Assembly (NCBI RefSeq): GCF_943737015.1
Contig: NZ_CALSFP010000001.1
Span: 1,674,001 to 1,738,000, forward strand
Direction: 5' to 3'
DNA from: Staphylococcus sp. Marseille-Q5304
GTDB lineage: Bacteria; Bacillota; Bacilli; Staphylococcales; Staphylococcaceae
Length of the DNA: 64,000 bases
Below the pieces are notes generated by a model. That model made no database searches. It was not told where the DNA came from and saw only the letters and a program-made list of their open reading frames with translations. Below are positions 28,139 through 37,372 of this stretch, one piece after another (the first letter of the stretch is position 1; each line of letters starts with the position of its first letter). The translations under genes and the position numbers were made by a program.

Positions 28139-28271
28139 AATTTCATCTCACTTTCTCGATAACAACTAATCATTACACGCTATATTATACATGATATTTT
28201 TATTTCGGTGAAATTGAAAAATCTTATACAATTTCAAAAGTTAAGCAATGTATTCTTCAATTTTATCTATT

Positions 28272-28925
28272 TTACTTTCTCACTCTGTCCGCTAAATATA
28301 ATACATCTTTAATGATATTGAGTAAGTTAATGAATAAATTGAAGCCCATTTCTCTTGGTTTAAAATGGCCTCTTTTCATACGGTTAAAGTCATAAATCGT
28401 ATATAGTAAAAACAGTAATAACCCTACAACCGTAATGATTGTATGGAATATTGAATTATGGATAAATATACCAACTAAACTTGCCACAATGAGTGCTATA
28501 AAGGTTACAAACAAGTATTTACCCATACCTGCAGCATTATCTATTAAGAAATAACCAATCAGACCAAATGCTATAAATGCTGCAATAGCTAAAATAACGT
28601 TTTTATAAAAAACATCTGTACCTAAACTTTGTAAATAATAAGTGAAAGTCGCGTATGACAATAAACCAATAACTATTGCATAAATGTGAGAAATAATTAA
28701 ACCATACTTACGTGCACGGTTTACGAAAGTAGTTATCAATACTAATACGAGTAAACCAATTGAAAGTGGTTGTCTCCATTGCATTGGTAAAAATTGTCCT
28801 AAATAACAACCAATACCAAAGATAAGCCAATAGTAAATAAAGAATAACCATACTTTGCCATAAGCATTAGACTGAGCTTTTGACTTCTGATGAGTATGTG
28901 TTGCATTGTGTGCTGTTTTAGACAA
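28272..28925 (-). CDS. Bax inhibitor-1 (BI-1/YccA) family membrane protein
   Basis: A 217-residue protein with a polar N-terminus (about 22 residues) and seven hydrophobic helices. The family's late motif is seen as YTIYDFNRMKRGHF followed by a final amphipathic helix NLFINLLNIIKDVLYL. Bacterial relatives such as B. subtilis YetJ are pH-sensitive calcium leak channels; the key helix-5/6 and C-terminal Asp residues appear conserved but need an alignment. It is probably monocistronic. Confidence 0.78.
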   Translation of the reverse strand: MSKTAHNATHTHQKSKAQSNAYGKVWLFFIYYWLIFGIGCYLGQFLPMQWRQPLSIGLLVLVLITTFVNRARKYGLIISHIYAIVIGLLSYATFTYYLQSLGTDVFYKNVILAIAAFIAFGLIGYFLIDNAAGMGKYLFVTFIALIVASLVGIFIHNSIFHTIITVVGLLLFLLYTIYDFNRMKRGHFKPREMGFNLFINLLNIIKDVLYLADRVRK

Positions 28926-29324
28926 TAGTTTTTCCTCCTGTATCGCTTTTTATTTCAAATCTCTAATATGATTGACTAATGATTATTTTATCATAATCTT
29001 CCTTATCATTTAGTTCAATTAAAAATACATTTAATGCCCCAAATAGCGATTTTTTATATTTCATTACCTTTTGAAATATTACAAAATCATAAAGTCAAAT
29101 AAAAAAGTTTAAAAAATAACACCTCTCAAAACCTTTTATACCAGTAATTCAAACAATTGAAAGAAATATGTTGAAAATATTAACAATGTTACATCTCTAT
29201 AACAATAAACACAGGCTAAATAAATTTTGTTATTATTGAACGTGAATTTAGATTCAAAAAACATTTACATATATTTGATTCATTTATAACGATAAAATAT
29301 ATAGGAATCAGAGGAGGAGTTCTT
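28926..29324 (+). promoter_or_regulatory. Upstream region of the LysM-CHAP gene with a perfect WalR box (29188-29204)
   Basis: The 399-base gap contains, on the minus strand, TGTTAT-AGAGA-TGTAAC at 29188-29204, which fits the WalR consensus TGTWAH-N5-TGTWAH in every position. It lies about 120 bases before the start codon of a wall hydrolase, the usual class of WalKR target. The rest is AT-rich with no other identifiable element. Confidence 0.75.
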
Positions 29325-30155
29325 TTGAAAAAGTTAGCTTTTGCAGTTACGGCTGCTTCGGGTGCGGCAGCATTTTTAGCCAACCACGAAGCTGATGCAT
29401 CTACGCAACACACGGTTAAGTCTGGCGAGTCACTTTGGACATTATCACAAAAATATGGTGTTTCTGTTGACGAAATCAAAAAGAATAACGATATCAAAAA
29501 TAACATGGTGTTCCCGGGACAAGTCATTGAAATCAGTGGTGGTTCATCACAAGAACAAGGTAACAATTCAAACTCAAGCCATTCCGTTCAATCTGAATCA
29601 TCTAATGGTTCAACACATACAGTAAAAGCTGGTGAGTCTTTAAATATTATCGCGAATAAATATGGCGTATCAGCTCAAGAAATTATTTCAGCAAATAACT
29701 TAAACGGTTATTTAATTCACCCTAACCAAACACTAACAATTCCTACAGAAAAAGGAACTGGTGGATCAGGTTCAGGTGGTACTGCATCTCAAACTGGTAA
29801 CACAAGTACACAATCACATGCCAACGATTCAAACCTTTATACATGGGGACAATGTACTTGGCACGTATTCAACCGTAGAAAAGAAACAGGTCAACCTATC
29901 AGTACTTATTGGTGGAACGCTGATCACTGGGCAAACAATGCTGCAGCTGATGGTTACACAGTAAATCATAGAGCAACAGCTGGTTCAATTTTACAAACAT
30001 ATTCAGGCGCTGTTGGTCACGTTGCATACGTAGAACGCGTTAACCCTGATGGTAGTCTTTTAATTTCAGAAATGAACTATAATACACCACCAGGCGTTGT
30101 TGACTACCGTACAATCCCAGCTTCACAAGTATCAAGTTATAACTACATTCATTAA
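29325..30155 (+). CDS. Secreted wall hydrolase: two LysM domains plus CHAP (SsaA-like)
   Basis: A 276-residue exported peptidoglycan hydrolase. Signal peptide ends after about residue 25 (ANHEADAS). LysM 1 runs from [19 protein letters not shown] (about 28-70), LysM 2 from [19 protein letters not shown] (about 98-142); a Gly/Ser/Thr linker follows. The CHAP domain (about 165-276) has catalytic Cys in GQCTWHVF and His in GHVAYVERV. Such enzymes are amidases or endopeptidases acting in cell separation. It matches S. aureus SA0620 over its full length. TTG start behind GGAGGAG; WalR control is likely from the upstream box. Confidence 0.92.
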   Translation: MKKLAFAVTAASGAAAFLANHEADASTQHTVKSGESLWTLSQKYGVSVDEIKKNNDIKNNMVFPGQVIEISGGSSQEQGNNSNSSHSVQSESSNGSTHTVKAGESLNIIANKYGVSAQEIISANNLNGYLIHPNQTLTIPTEKGTGGSGSGGTASQTGNTSTQSHANDSNLYTWGQCTWHVFNRRKETGQPISTYWWNADHWANNAAADGYTVNHRATAGSILQTYSGAVGHVAYVERVNPDGSLLISEMNYNTPPGVVDYRTIPASQVSSYNYIH

Positions 30156-30205
30156 TAATAGTTTATAAAATAAATCCGAGACATTAATGTATTGGTTTAT
30201 ATTAA

Positions 30206-30246
30206 AACGATGATTTCTATTGAAACAGTAGGAATCATCGTTTTTT
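30206..30246 (+). terminator. Terminator of the LysM-CHAP gene
   Basis: AACGATGATTTCTA pairs with TAGGAATCATCGTT (one G-U), followed by TTTTTT, 50 bases after the stop codon. Confidence 0.85.
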
Positions 30247-30313
30247 ATGTATTAGCCTTTAAATACCTTCACGTTTCTTAATTATTTAATACCTGTAAGT
30301 GACTTTGCGCTGT

Positions 30314-30422
30314 AACTTAACCTTTAGCTCATGGCTTATATCAATATTCCCCTATTCAAGCGTTATAAAGAAATATAATTAACCCAACAAAGAAAATTGA
30401 GTTGAAAGCCATGTGTTAAGTT
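30314..30422. repeat. Imperfect long-range inverted repeat in a gene-free stretch
   Basis: Within the 393-base interval between the CHAP gene and pit, AACTTAAC...CATGGCTT (30314-30336) is complementary to AAGCCATGTGTTAAGTT (30406-30422) apart from extra unpaired bases on the left. It could be a stem in an untranslated RNA or chance. No open frame or clear promoter accompanies it. Confidence 0.35.
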
Positions 30423-30495
30423 GAATATTAATGAATGATAGATCTAGGACTTTTGCAATAAATCTTTCGTATGCAGGTGCATATACAACCATAAT

Positions 30496-30540
30496 AAAAA
30501 GAGGTTAAGCCATTTCAGTGACTTAACCTCTTTTTTTTAT
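30496..30540. terminator. pit operon terminator, bidirectional
   Basis: AAAAAGAGGTTAAG and CTTAACCTCTTTTTT form a 14-base stem with a 12-base loop just beyond the pit stop codon. Confidence 0.87.
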
Positions 30541-30548
30541 ATTAATAC

Positions 30549-31553
30549 TTACAAGAAAATGTTGATAATTAGGTATGTGATTGCTGCGACAAGTGCAGAG
30601 ATAGGTAATGTAATAACCCATGTAATAACCATACGTTTTGCTGTATTCCATTTAACACCTTTCACACGGTTAGATGAACCTACACCTAAAATAGCTGAAG
30701 AAACAACGTGTGTAGTTGATAATGGGAAATGTAATGATGATGCAACAAAGATTGTTAATGCTGAAGCTAAATCTGCTGATGCACCATTAGCTGGACGTAT
30801 TTTCATGATGTTACCACCAACAGTTTTGATGATTTTCCAACCACCTACTGCTGTACCTAGACCCATTGCTGCCGCACAGGCAATTTTAACCCATAATTGA
30901 GGTTCTACACTACCTGTTTGTACATGCGCAACGATTAACGCTAATGTAATTATACCCATTGATTTCTGAGCATCGTTTGTACCATGTGAGAATGATTGTA
31001 ACGCTGCTGTGAAAATTTGGAAAAATCTAAAGTTACGATTCGCTTTGGAAAGGTTAGCGTTTTTAAATATTACTTTAACAAGTGAATAAATGATAAAACC
31101 TACGCAAAATGCAATTAATGGTGATAATAATAGAACTATGATAATTTTAGTAAACCCTTGATAATGTAATACTGCAAATGAACCTTGAGATGCAATCGCT
31201 GCACCAGCAATAGATCCGATTAATGCGTGTGATGATGAACTTGGTATACCAAAATACCATGTTAATAAGTTCCAAAAAATTGCTGCTATAATTGCTGCTA
31301 AAACAACTATCAAACCATTTTCAAGCTTGAATGGATTGACGATATCTTTAGTAATCGTACCAGCGACACCTGTGAAAGTAAGTGCCCCTATGAAGTTCAT
31401 AACAGCTGCTAATAATATTGCAAGTCTTGGTGTTAATGCACGTGTAGAAACAGCAGTCGCTACCGCATTAGCAGTATCATGGAACCCGTTGATAAAGTCA
31501 AATACAAGTGAAAAAATTACGATAGCTATTGTGATGATCAAAATATATTCCAT
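30549..31553 (-). CDS. pit: Low-affinity inorganic phosphate transporter (PiT family)
   Basis: A 334-residue, roughly ten-helix metal-phosphate symporter. The duplicated PiT signatures are visible: FDFINGFHDTANAVATAVSTR near the N-terminus and FSHGTNDAQKSMGIITLAL in the second half, together with GIPSSSSHALIGSIAGA and FPLSTTHVVSSAILGVG. The gene follows the DUF47 gene by 13 bases behind AAGGAG, the standard arrangement in Firmicutes where the DUF47 protein modulates the transporter. Confidence 0.93.
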   Translation of the reverse strand: MEYILIITIAIVIFSLVFDFINGFHDTANAVATAVSTRALTPRLAILLAAVMNFIGALTFTGVAGTITKDIVNPFKLENGLIVVLAAIIAAIFWNLLTWYFGIPSSSSHALIGSIAGAAIASQGSFAVLHYQGFTKIIIVLLLSPLIAFCVGFIIYSLVKVIFKNANLSKANRNFRFFQIFTAALQSFSHGTNDAQKSMGIITLALIVAHVQTGSVEPQLWVKIACAAAMGLGTAVGGWKIIKTVGGNIMKIRPANGASADLASALTIFVASSLHFPLSTTHVVSSAILGVGSSNRVKGVKWNTAKRMVITWVITLPISALVAAITYLIINIFL

Positions 31554-31566
31554 AACTTAGGACTCC

Positions 31567-32184
31567 TTAGCTATTTTTCATAATAATTGTTTCAAAGTTA
31601 TTTGCTACTGTTTGACATCTATCAGCAATTTCTTCTAAACTTTCATAAATATCTTTTATTTTGATTAAAGTCATTGGATCTGTTTCACTGTTAAATATAT
31701 GTTTGATTGATTGACGTAAAATGCCGTCACAGTTTGTTTCAAATTCTTTAATATTGATTGAATGAATACGCATATGTGATAATTTCTTATCTACGAGTAA
31801 TCCAACTGCTAATTTCATTTCGCCAACAGCTTTTTGAATATTTTCAACAAATTCAGCCATATATTCGTCTGTATACTCAATTGAATACATTTCGAACATA
31901 GCTGATGTTTCTTCCATTGCGTCTAATACATCATCAATGGCATTACACAATGAGAGGATATCCTCACGTTCGATTGGTGTGATAAATGTTTGGTTTAAAT
32001 CAGAAATCACTTGATGCATTAATTCGTCACCATGTGATTCGTAATTCTTTATGTTATCTGAGTACGCCTTTAAATCTAAATGCGTGTTAAAATCCATCTT
32101 ACCAAATTCATTTGCTGCTCGATCTAAGTTGAAGACCATTTCTTCGAGTTGCACCATGAACTTATCTTTTTTCTTATTAAACAT
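31567..32184 (-). CDS. DUF47 family PiT accessory protein (PhoU-like)
   Basis: A 205-residue all-helical cytoplasmic protein (no signal, no membrane segment) of the PhoU-like fold. Family features include KFMVQLEEMVFNLDRAA at the N-terminus, HGDELMHQVISDLNQTFITP and EREDILSLCNAIDDVLDAME, where Glu and Asp residues bind metals. It is the first gene of the pit operon. GGAGG precedes the ATG by 9 bases. Confidence 0.9.
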   Translation of the reverse strand: MFNKKKDKFMVQLEEMVFNLDRAANEFGKMDFNTHLDLKAYSDNIKNYESHGDELMHQVISDLNQTFITPIEREDILSLCNAIDDVLDAMEETSAMFEMYSIEYTDEYMAEFVENIQKAVGEMKLAVGLLVDKKLSHMRIHSINIKEFETNCDGILRQSIKHIFNSETDPMTLIKIKDIYESLEEIADRCQTVANNFETIIMKNS

Positions 32185-32734
32185 TCAAAAAATCCTCCAT
32201 TTACAGCGACTGTTTCCAATCACTTTCAATTTAATTTTAAAAATTTAAAATCTTTAGGATAAAAAATTCAAGGTGAACAATCCAACTTTTCTTGTGAGTA
32301 AATATAATTTTTTATGTAAAAGTGAGAACCGTTACTTTGTTACCTCAAAATTGAATTATCCTTAATTGAAAATAGCACAAAATTTACATTTCCACAATTA
32401 TATTTACAAATTCTTAACAATAGATATTAATTGCCTTAATACTTTTATGCATGTCATGGTGTGCCTAATACAAATCCAACAATACATATGCAAGTTACAT
32501 TCATTTTCTTAACCATCTAAAAACATCATTACACATTTATTATATGTGTTCAAATGATATAACAATAGTTAAATTATTATGCGCGCCATCTATCAATTTA
32601 TAAATACATCTTTATTACAGTTTATTTTGTACTTTTCATAAACTTTGTAGTAATCAAATATTATGATAAAAGCACATATGTTTCAGCCCAATTCGTTATC
32701 CATATGTGCATTGCCTTCGTTGTTTAGAGCAAAA
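32185..32734. other. Gene-free interval at the place S. aureus carries vraFG
   Basis: About 600 AT-rich bases between the pit operon and the 3' end of graS contain no convincing gene on either strand. S. aureus has the vraF-vraG transporter genes directly after graS; I find neither genes nor recognisable remnants here. The left part must carry the pit operon promoter. Confidence 0.6.
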
Positions 32735-32769
32735 AATAACCTGAGACATTTCGTTTGTCTCAGGTTATT
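32735..32769 (-). terminator. graXRS terminator
   Basis: AATAACCTGAGACA with TGTCTCAGGTTATT: perfect 14-base stem, 7-base loop, 20 bases past the graS stop. It closes the operon immediately after graS. Confidence 0.82.
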
Positions 32770-32788
32770 ATTCTTACGTAAATTATAC

Positions 32789-33823
32789 TTATCTCGTACC
32801 AGGATTGGATAATCTATTAATGATTTCATTTTGATTTGGAAAGTTGAAGGTAACAGAAGTGCCTTCATTTTCTCTAGAAGCTATTTTTACTGCAATACCT
32901 AAGTTGTCTTTGACGGTCTTCACTAAATATAACCCTATACCAGAAGAAGTTGTTTCATTTCGATATCGTGTAGATGTAAATCCTTTGTTATAAATACGTG
33001 GTAAATCTTTCGCACTTATGCCTCTACCTTCGTCTTTAATATTTAAAGTAACGTGACCGTCCTCTATAAAGGTCTTTACATAAATCGAACTATTTTCACT
33101 ATATTTAATCGCATTTGATAATATTTGTCTAATCATCATACGACACCATTTCGTATCTGTATAAACTTGATAATCATCTTTGAAGTCTACTTCAAAGGCG
33201 ATACCTTTGGATTGGCTAATATTGCGCGTTAATTGTATTTCTTCGATAATTAGCGATTTTAAAGGTACATTTTCAAAATACATATCATTATTTTGAGATT
33301 CTAATTTAGTTAAATACAATTGACGATCTAACATTTCATTAATTCGAGACCATTCGAAGAGCAAGGCTTTACGTCTTTCAGGATCTTCTTCCTTTTGTAA
33401 CATAATATTAAGTGCCGTCACTGGCGTTTTAATATCATGGACGAAATCAGTCAATGAAGCAGAAGTTGCGCTAATTTGTTGTTGTTGTTTTGTAACTAAT
33501 CTCTTTTGTTTCGTAATTTGATAGAAAAGATAGTTTACCATGAGCTTTTGGAAAGGTGTGTCAGCTAAAGACTTATGTTTCAGTTCCTCGGGTTCTAAAT
33601 TTTTCTCTAAATGTTTATAAAATTTGATTTCTTTTACGAACGTAAATATAAAGAAGAAAATTGATAATATGAAATTTAATACAATAATATAGATTATACT
33701 TCCTAAACTGATATCATAATCTATATATGCCACACCAAGGAAGATTAAATGAATAAAAATAATCCATAAAATCCAGTTTAACCTTGAACCAATAAAGATC
33801 ATTGCCCATTTATAACTACTCAT
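32789..33823 (-). CDS. graS: GraS sensor histidine kinase
   Basis: A 344-residue intramembrane-sensing kinase that in S. aureus detects cationic antimicrobial peptides and acidic pH and activates mprF and dlt genes through GraR. Two helices (about 15-33 and 43-63) flank a nine-residue extracellular loop; the phosphoacceptor is His129 in FVHDIKTPV, and the ATPase has N, G1 and G2 boxes ([28 protein letters not shown]). The loop keeps Asp35 and Asp37 but has Gly at 41 where S. aureus has Asp. It overlaps graR by 8 bases. Confidence 0.95.
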   Translation of the reverse strand: MSSYKWAMIFIGSRLNWILWIIFIHLIFLGVAYIDYDISLGSIIYIIVLNFILSIFFFIFTFVKEIKFYKHLEKNLEPEELKHKSLADTPFQKLMVNYLFYQITKQKRLVTKQQQQISATSASLTDFVHDIKTPVTALNIMLQKEEDPERRKALLFEWSRINEMLDRQLYLTKLESQNNDMYFENVPLKSLIIEEIQLTRNISQSKGIAFEVDFKDDYQVYTDTKWCRMMIRQILSNAIKYSENSSIYVKTFIEDGHVTLNIKDEGRGISAKDLPRIYNKGFTSTRYRNETTSSGIGLYLVKTVKDNLGIAVKIASRENEGTSVTFNFPNQNEIINRLSNPGTR

Positions 33824-34490
33824 GTGCCATGTATCCTTTACCGATTTTAGTTTCTATAGCATCTTGCATATCAATTTCTTCTAATTTTTTTCTCATTCGA
33901 TTCACATTTACAGTTAACGTATTGTCACTGACAAACGCCTCATCATCCCATAAGGCAGTAATGAGCGTATCGCGCGTAACAATTTGGCCTTGTTTCTTTA
34001 CGAGCATTTCTAAGATAATCATTTCTGTTTTAGATAGAACCACTTGAACATCGTCTTTATTGATACTATCTTTAGATAAATCTAACGTAGCTTCTTGCCA
34101 AGTGAGTACACGTTTATCGTCTACACTAAATTGATATACTCGGCGATATATCGCCTGTAACTTTGCAATGAGTATACTCGTATTGAAAGGTTTCTGGACA
34201 TAATCATCTGCGCCCAATTCCATACTCATCACTTGGTCCATCGGATTATCTCTTGAAGATAAAAATAATATCGGTGTGTTTGAAATGGCTCTGATTTTAC
34301 GTGTCCAGTAAAATCCGTCAAACTTAGGCAGTTTCACATCCATAATCACGATAGAAGGTTGAAGCGTTTCAAATGTCTCTAGCACCGTACTAAAATCTTC
34401 TATGCCATGTACCTCGAAATCCCATTGTTCTAACTCATTACTTAATTCATTGAATAATGTCATATCATCTTCCACTAACAAAATATCCAT
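33816..34490 (-). CDS. graR: GraR response regulator (OmpR/PhoB family)
   Basis: A 224-residue regulator: receiver domain with phosphorylatable Asp51 (IVIMDVKLP), Lys in QKPFN, and a C-terminal winged helix (about 128-224) ending in [12 protein letters not shown]. It controls teichoic acid D-alanylation and MprF in S. aureus. The start at 34490 gives exactly the S. aureus GraR length; a longer reading to 34586 would run into graX and has no better start. Gene order graX-graR-graS is preserved. Confidence 0.95.
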   Translation of the reverse strand: MDILLVEDDMTLFNELSNELEQWDFEVHGIEDFSTVLETFETLQPSIVIMDVKLPKFDGFYWTRKIRAISNTPILFLSSRDNPMDQVMSMELGADDYVQKPFNTSILIAKLQAIYRRVYQFSVDDKRVLTWQEATLDLSKDSINKDDVQVVLSKTEMIILEMLVKKQGQIVTRDTLITALWDDEAFVSDNTLTVNVNRMRKKLEEIDMQDAIETKIGKGYMAHE

Positions 34491-34506
34491 ACCTATCACA
34501 ACTCCA

Positions 34507-35430
34507 TTATTTGGTATATTTGATTTCTTCGCCTGATTGTATTCGCCCATTATAGTGTTTAATTCGACAATCGATTTCAAATCCACGCATCATTAAATTT
34601 TGGAATGGGGATTGCACAAGGTAAAATATTGGCCACGTTAGCTTCGGAATATAATCAAATAAGTGAACCATCACCTTCTGGGAATCTTTCAACTTTCTAA
34701 ATTCCAATTTCCCTTGCTTTTTAAGGTTAGGTTTTACTAAACTGCCACCGACGAGATGTAGCGTAATGATATCGTCTTCGGTATAGCTTTTATTTAAAAT
34801 CAATAAAGGTTTATTCTTGTCTTTTAAATATACGATATAATTATTATCTTCGTAATCTGTATGTAAGAGTGTTCCATTTGTGGAATTTAACCAATCGAAG
34901 TAATAATTAACTAAATGCTTGAGTGTCCAATTCATAGGTAATTGCATGCTTTGGGCACTACGTACATCGTCATATTTAGAACCTTGAATCTCAACTGATA
35001 CATGTGGACGAGGCACCGCAGTTTTAGTTGTCTCTACAGTAGCTCCATAAACAGACAAACGCTCAATTGTTTCTAAATCGAAACGCCCTCCACTGATGTA
35101 GATAATCTTACTAACACCTTGTTTTACAGCAGCACGACCAAAGTTATCTGCTGCAATTAAGTTTAAATCACGTGCACTCGCATGCGTTAATTTGGCTGAA
35201 TGTTTCGTTGGATCCAAATAAAATATTGCAATGTCAATATTCTGCATAGCTTCAACAACATGATTGTAGTTGAATATATCTTTCTTCAACCATGTTATAT
35301 CCTGAATCTCTTCCTCTTTCGGATATTTAGACATCGTATAAAGGTTAGTACCTTCTTTAATCGATTGAATTAACGTCTTACCAATTGAACCTGTCACACC
35401 TGATAATAAAATATTTGGTTTCATCGTCAA
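34507..35430 (-). CDS. graX: GraX, NmrA-like cofactor of GraRS
   Basis: A 307-residue NAD(P)-binding Rossmann protein: LLSGVTGSIGKTLIQSI at the N-terminus is the glycine motif, and FYLDPTKHSA and IIYISGGRFDLETIE continue the extended SDR fold, but the catalytic Tyr-x-x-x-Lys is not evident. In S. aureus GraX interacts with the GraRS system and is needed for signalling. It is the first gene of the operon, 16 bases upstream of graR. Confidence 0.88.
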   Translation of the reverse strand: MTMKPNILLSGVTGSIGKTLIQSIKEGTNLYTMSKYPKEEEIQDITWLKKDIFNYNHVVEAMQNIDIAIFYLDPTKHSAKLTHASARDLNLIAADNFGRAAVKQGVSKIIYISGGRFDLETIERLSVYGATVETTKTAVPRPHVSVEIQGSKYDDVRSAQSMQLPMNWTLKHLVNYYFDWLNSTNGTLLHTDYEDNNYIVYLKDKNKPLLILNKSYTEDDIITLHLVGGSLVKPNLKKQGKLEFRKLKDSQKVMVHLFDYIPKLTWPIFYLVQSPFQNLMMRGFEIDCRIKHYNGRIQSGEEIKYTK

Positions 35431-35542
35431 ACTCCCTTATTAAAAACTGAACCACTCCAAAATTATAAAAAAACAAATATGCGAATTATCATAAATTGTG
35501 GTACGATTAATTATAAGTACAATAGATTAAGGAGTGGCATAA

Positions 35543-36049
35543 ATGGTTCATCAAATTCGTGAAATTAGTATTAAAGATATAGATGACTTTGTAAATTTAT
35601 TAACAACTATATATGATGAATCCGATTATTTAATGTATAGCCCTGGTGAATACTCACCTTCTACGACAGACGCTATTAATAATTTAGAGCATTTCATTAC
35701 TTCACCTACAAATGCAATCTTTGTAGCTGAAAGTAACCAGGAACTGGTAGGTTTTGCTACAGTCACTACTAAAAAATTAGAACGTGTGAAACATGAAGCG
35801 CACTTCTCTATGGGTGTTATTAAACGTCATCAATCTCAAGGATTAGGACAATCGTTAATCAACTCTGTTGAAGCTTGGTGTGTTAATCATGAAATTCACC
35901 GTATAGAAGTCATCATTGTCCCTGAAAATGCATCTGCATTGGATTTATTTAAATCATCGAATTATCAAATTGAAGGCGAACTTCGAGATAAGTTATATAT
36001 TAATGGTCAATATTATAACCAATACGTCCTCTCCAAGTTATTATTATAA
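35543..36049 (+). CDS. GNAT-family N-acetyltransferase
   Basis: A 168-residue acetyltransferase, divergent from graX. Features are AIFVAESNQELVGFATV (beta sheet), FSMGVIKRHQSQGLGQSLIN (acetyl-CoA loop with Gln-Gly-Leu-Gly) and HRIEVIIVPENASALDLF, then a YQIEGELRDKLYINGQYYN tail that resembles PhnO/YhhY-like enzymes acting on small amines. AAGGAGTG lies about 7 bases upstream. Substrate unknown. Confidence 0.85.
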   Translation: MVHQIREISIKDIDDFVNLLTTIYDESDYLMYSPGEYSPSTTDAINNLEHFITSPTNAIFVAESNQELVGFATVTTKKLERVKHEAHFSMGVIKRHQSQGLGQSLINSVEAWCVNHEIHRIEVIIVPENASALDLFKSSNYQIEGELRDKLYINGQYYNQYVLSKLLL

Positions 36050-36107
36050 TCTACTTTAATTTTCTATTATATTTCTAACTATTTCCATTCTAATACGAAA
36101 CAATGAA

Positions 36108-36146
36108 AAGAGCCAAATAACTACATCGTTATTTGACTCCTTTTTT
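36108..36146. terminator. Bidirectional terminator
   Basis: AAAGAGCCAAATAAC and GTTATTTGACTCCTTTT pair with a TACATC loop between the convergent GNAT and esterase genes. Confidence 0.8.
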
Positions 36147-36147
36147 A

Positions 36148-37179
36148 TTAATATGGATTTAATTCAACATTATTTGGATTATTGCTTGATGTTTTCAACT
36201 CAGTTTCTACCCCAGATGCGTTCGTATTTCTACTTAAAAATTTCAGTACATCTTTCATGTTCTGTTGTGATTCAGGTAATTCCATATGAAATTGATATTG
36301 ATGTTTCAAATGATGTGATCCATCATAGAATAATTTATCCACCGGCACATCTTTAGATTTTAACTTTTTATAAAATGCTGTATTTTGACTATAAAATGGG
36401 TCAGCATCCCCTACAGATAAAAATGTTGGCGGATAATCTTTAGTCACTTGATTAATCGTTGACATTTCACTGATATATTTAAATTGTCGCTCCCAATCTC
36501 GTACGCCTGTATAACTTTCCATAAAGCGTTGGATGCGTGGAAATTCCGTGGCCTTAACTGTCTTCATATCATAGAAACCACCGAAAAGAATGACTGATTT
36601 AATTTGATCTGGTTTAAATTGTTGTTTAAAATTCATTTTATTTCTAAGTGACTTATTTGTCTGGATTGCTGTATATTGACTTGATAATTGTGCACCGGCA
36701 GAGTCCCCTCCAAACACGACTTGGTCAAAATCAATCGGTAATTCATGTTTATTTGATTTTATAAACCTAACCGCACGATCAATTTGATTAAGTTGCGTCG
36801 GATATTTGTAATCTGGGGCTAAAGCGTAGTTTATATTTACTACGATGTAACCTTGTTCAGCAATTTTAGAAAGCAACGGGTTTTTATATTGTTTATCACC
36901 TGCAATATAACCTCCCCCGTGCATCCAAAATATGACAGGTAATTTATTATTTTCATCTAGTTCAGTTGGCGTTAATATATCTAATTTACTATTCGGAACG
37001 CCTTGACTATATGTGATATTCGTAAACGCTTTAACATTTCTGTTATTTATTTGTACTTTCTCTTTTACCCCTTTAGCATGCTCTCGATCGAAGTGTTGCT
37101 TTAAAAATAGGCCGATAACAGCTGCAACAATGAGGAAAATAACTAAAGTGATGACCGTCCATTTATGTTTGTGCTTCAT
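36148..37179 (-). CDS. Membrane-anchored or secreted alpha/beta-hydrolase esterase
   Basis: About 343 residues. An N-terminal hydrophobic helix (about 6-26) suggests anchoring or secretion. The esterase core has the oxyanion motif HGGGYIAGDK (about 95), nucleophile elbow GGDSAGAQ, acid Asp in VGDADPFY and His in DGSHHLKHQY, which places it in the hormone-sensitive-lipase/BD-FAE group. Likely acts on short-chain esters outside the membrane. The start at 37179 has AAAGGA 10 bases upstream; an alternative start lies 11 codons earlier. Confidence 0.85.
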   Translation of the reverse strand: MKHKHKWTVITLVIFLIVAAVIGLFLKQHFDREHAKGVKEKVQINNRNVKAFTNITYSQGVPNSKLDILTPTELDENNKLPVIFWMHGGGYIAGDKQYKNPLLSKIAEQGYIVVNINYALAPDYKYPTQLNQIDRAVRFIKSNKHELPIDFDQVVFGGDSAGAQLSSQYTAIQTNKSLRNKMNFKQQFKPDQIKSVILFGGFYDMKTVKATEFPRIQRFMESYTGVRDWERQFKYISEMSTINQVTKDYPPTFLSVGDADPFYSQNTAFYKKLKSKDVPVDKLFYDGSHHLKHQYQFHMELPESQQNMKDVLKFLSRNTNASGVETELKTSSNNPNNVELNPY

Positions 37180-37294
37180 GTGCGCTCGTTCCTTTCTGAA
37201 GCATTGTAACATAATTACGAATTACACAATAGTAATAATCTTGAGCTTTTATTTCTTAACTTTAAAAATAAAGAAACTGCACATCTCTATAGTA

Positions 37295-37338
37295 AAAGCC
37301 AACCTAAAAGATTAAATCAATCTTTTTAGGTTGGCTTT
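37295..37338. terminator. Terminator of the YkvI-like gene
   Basis: AAAGCCAACCTAAAAGATT pairs with AATCTTTTTAGGTTGGCTTT (one bulge), with a 5-base loop, 35 bases past the stop codon. Confidence 0.87.
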
Positions 37339-37372
37339 GTTTATTAGCGCTTTAATTTAATTTCTAGTTAAA

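Noticed and set aside
30559..30900. 113-codon plus-strand frame opposite pit
   Set aside because: Antisense shadow of conserved PiT coding sequence; no promoter or ribosome site.
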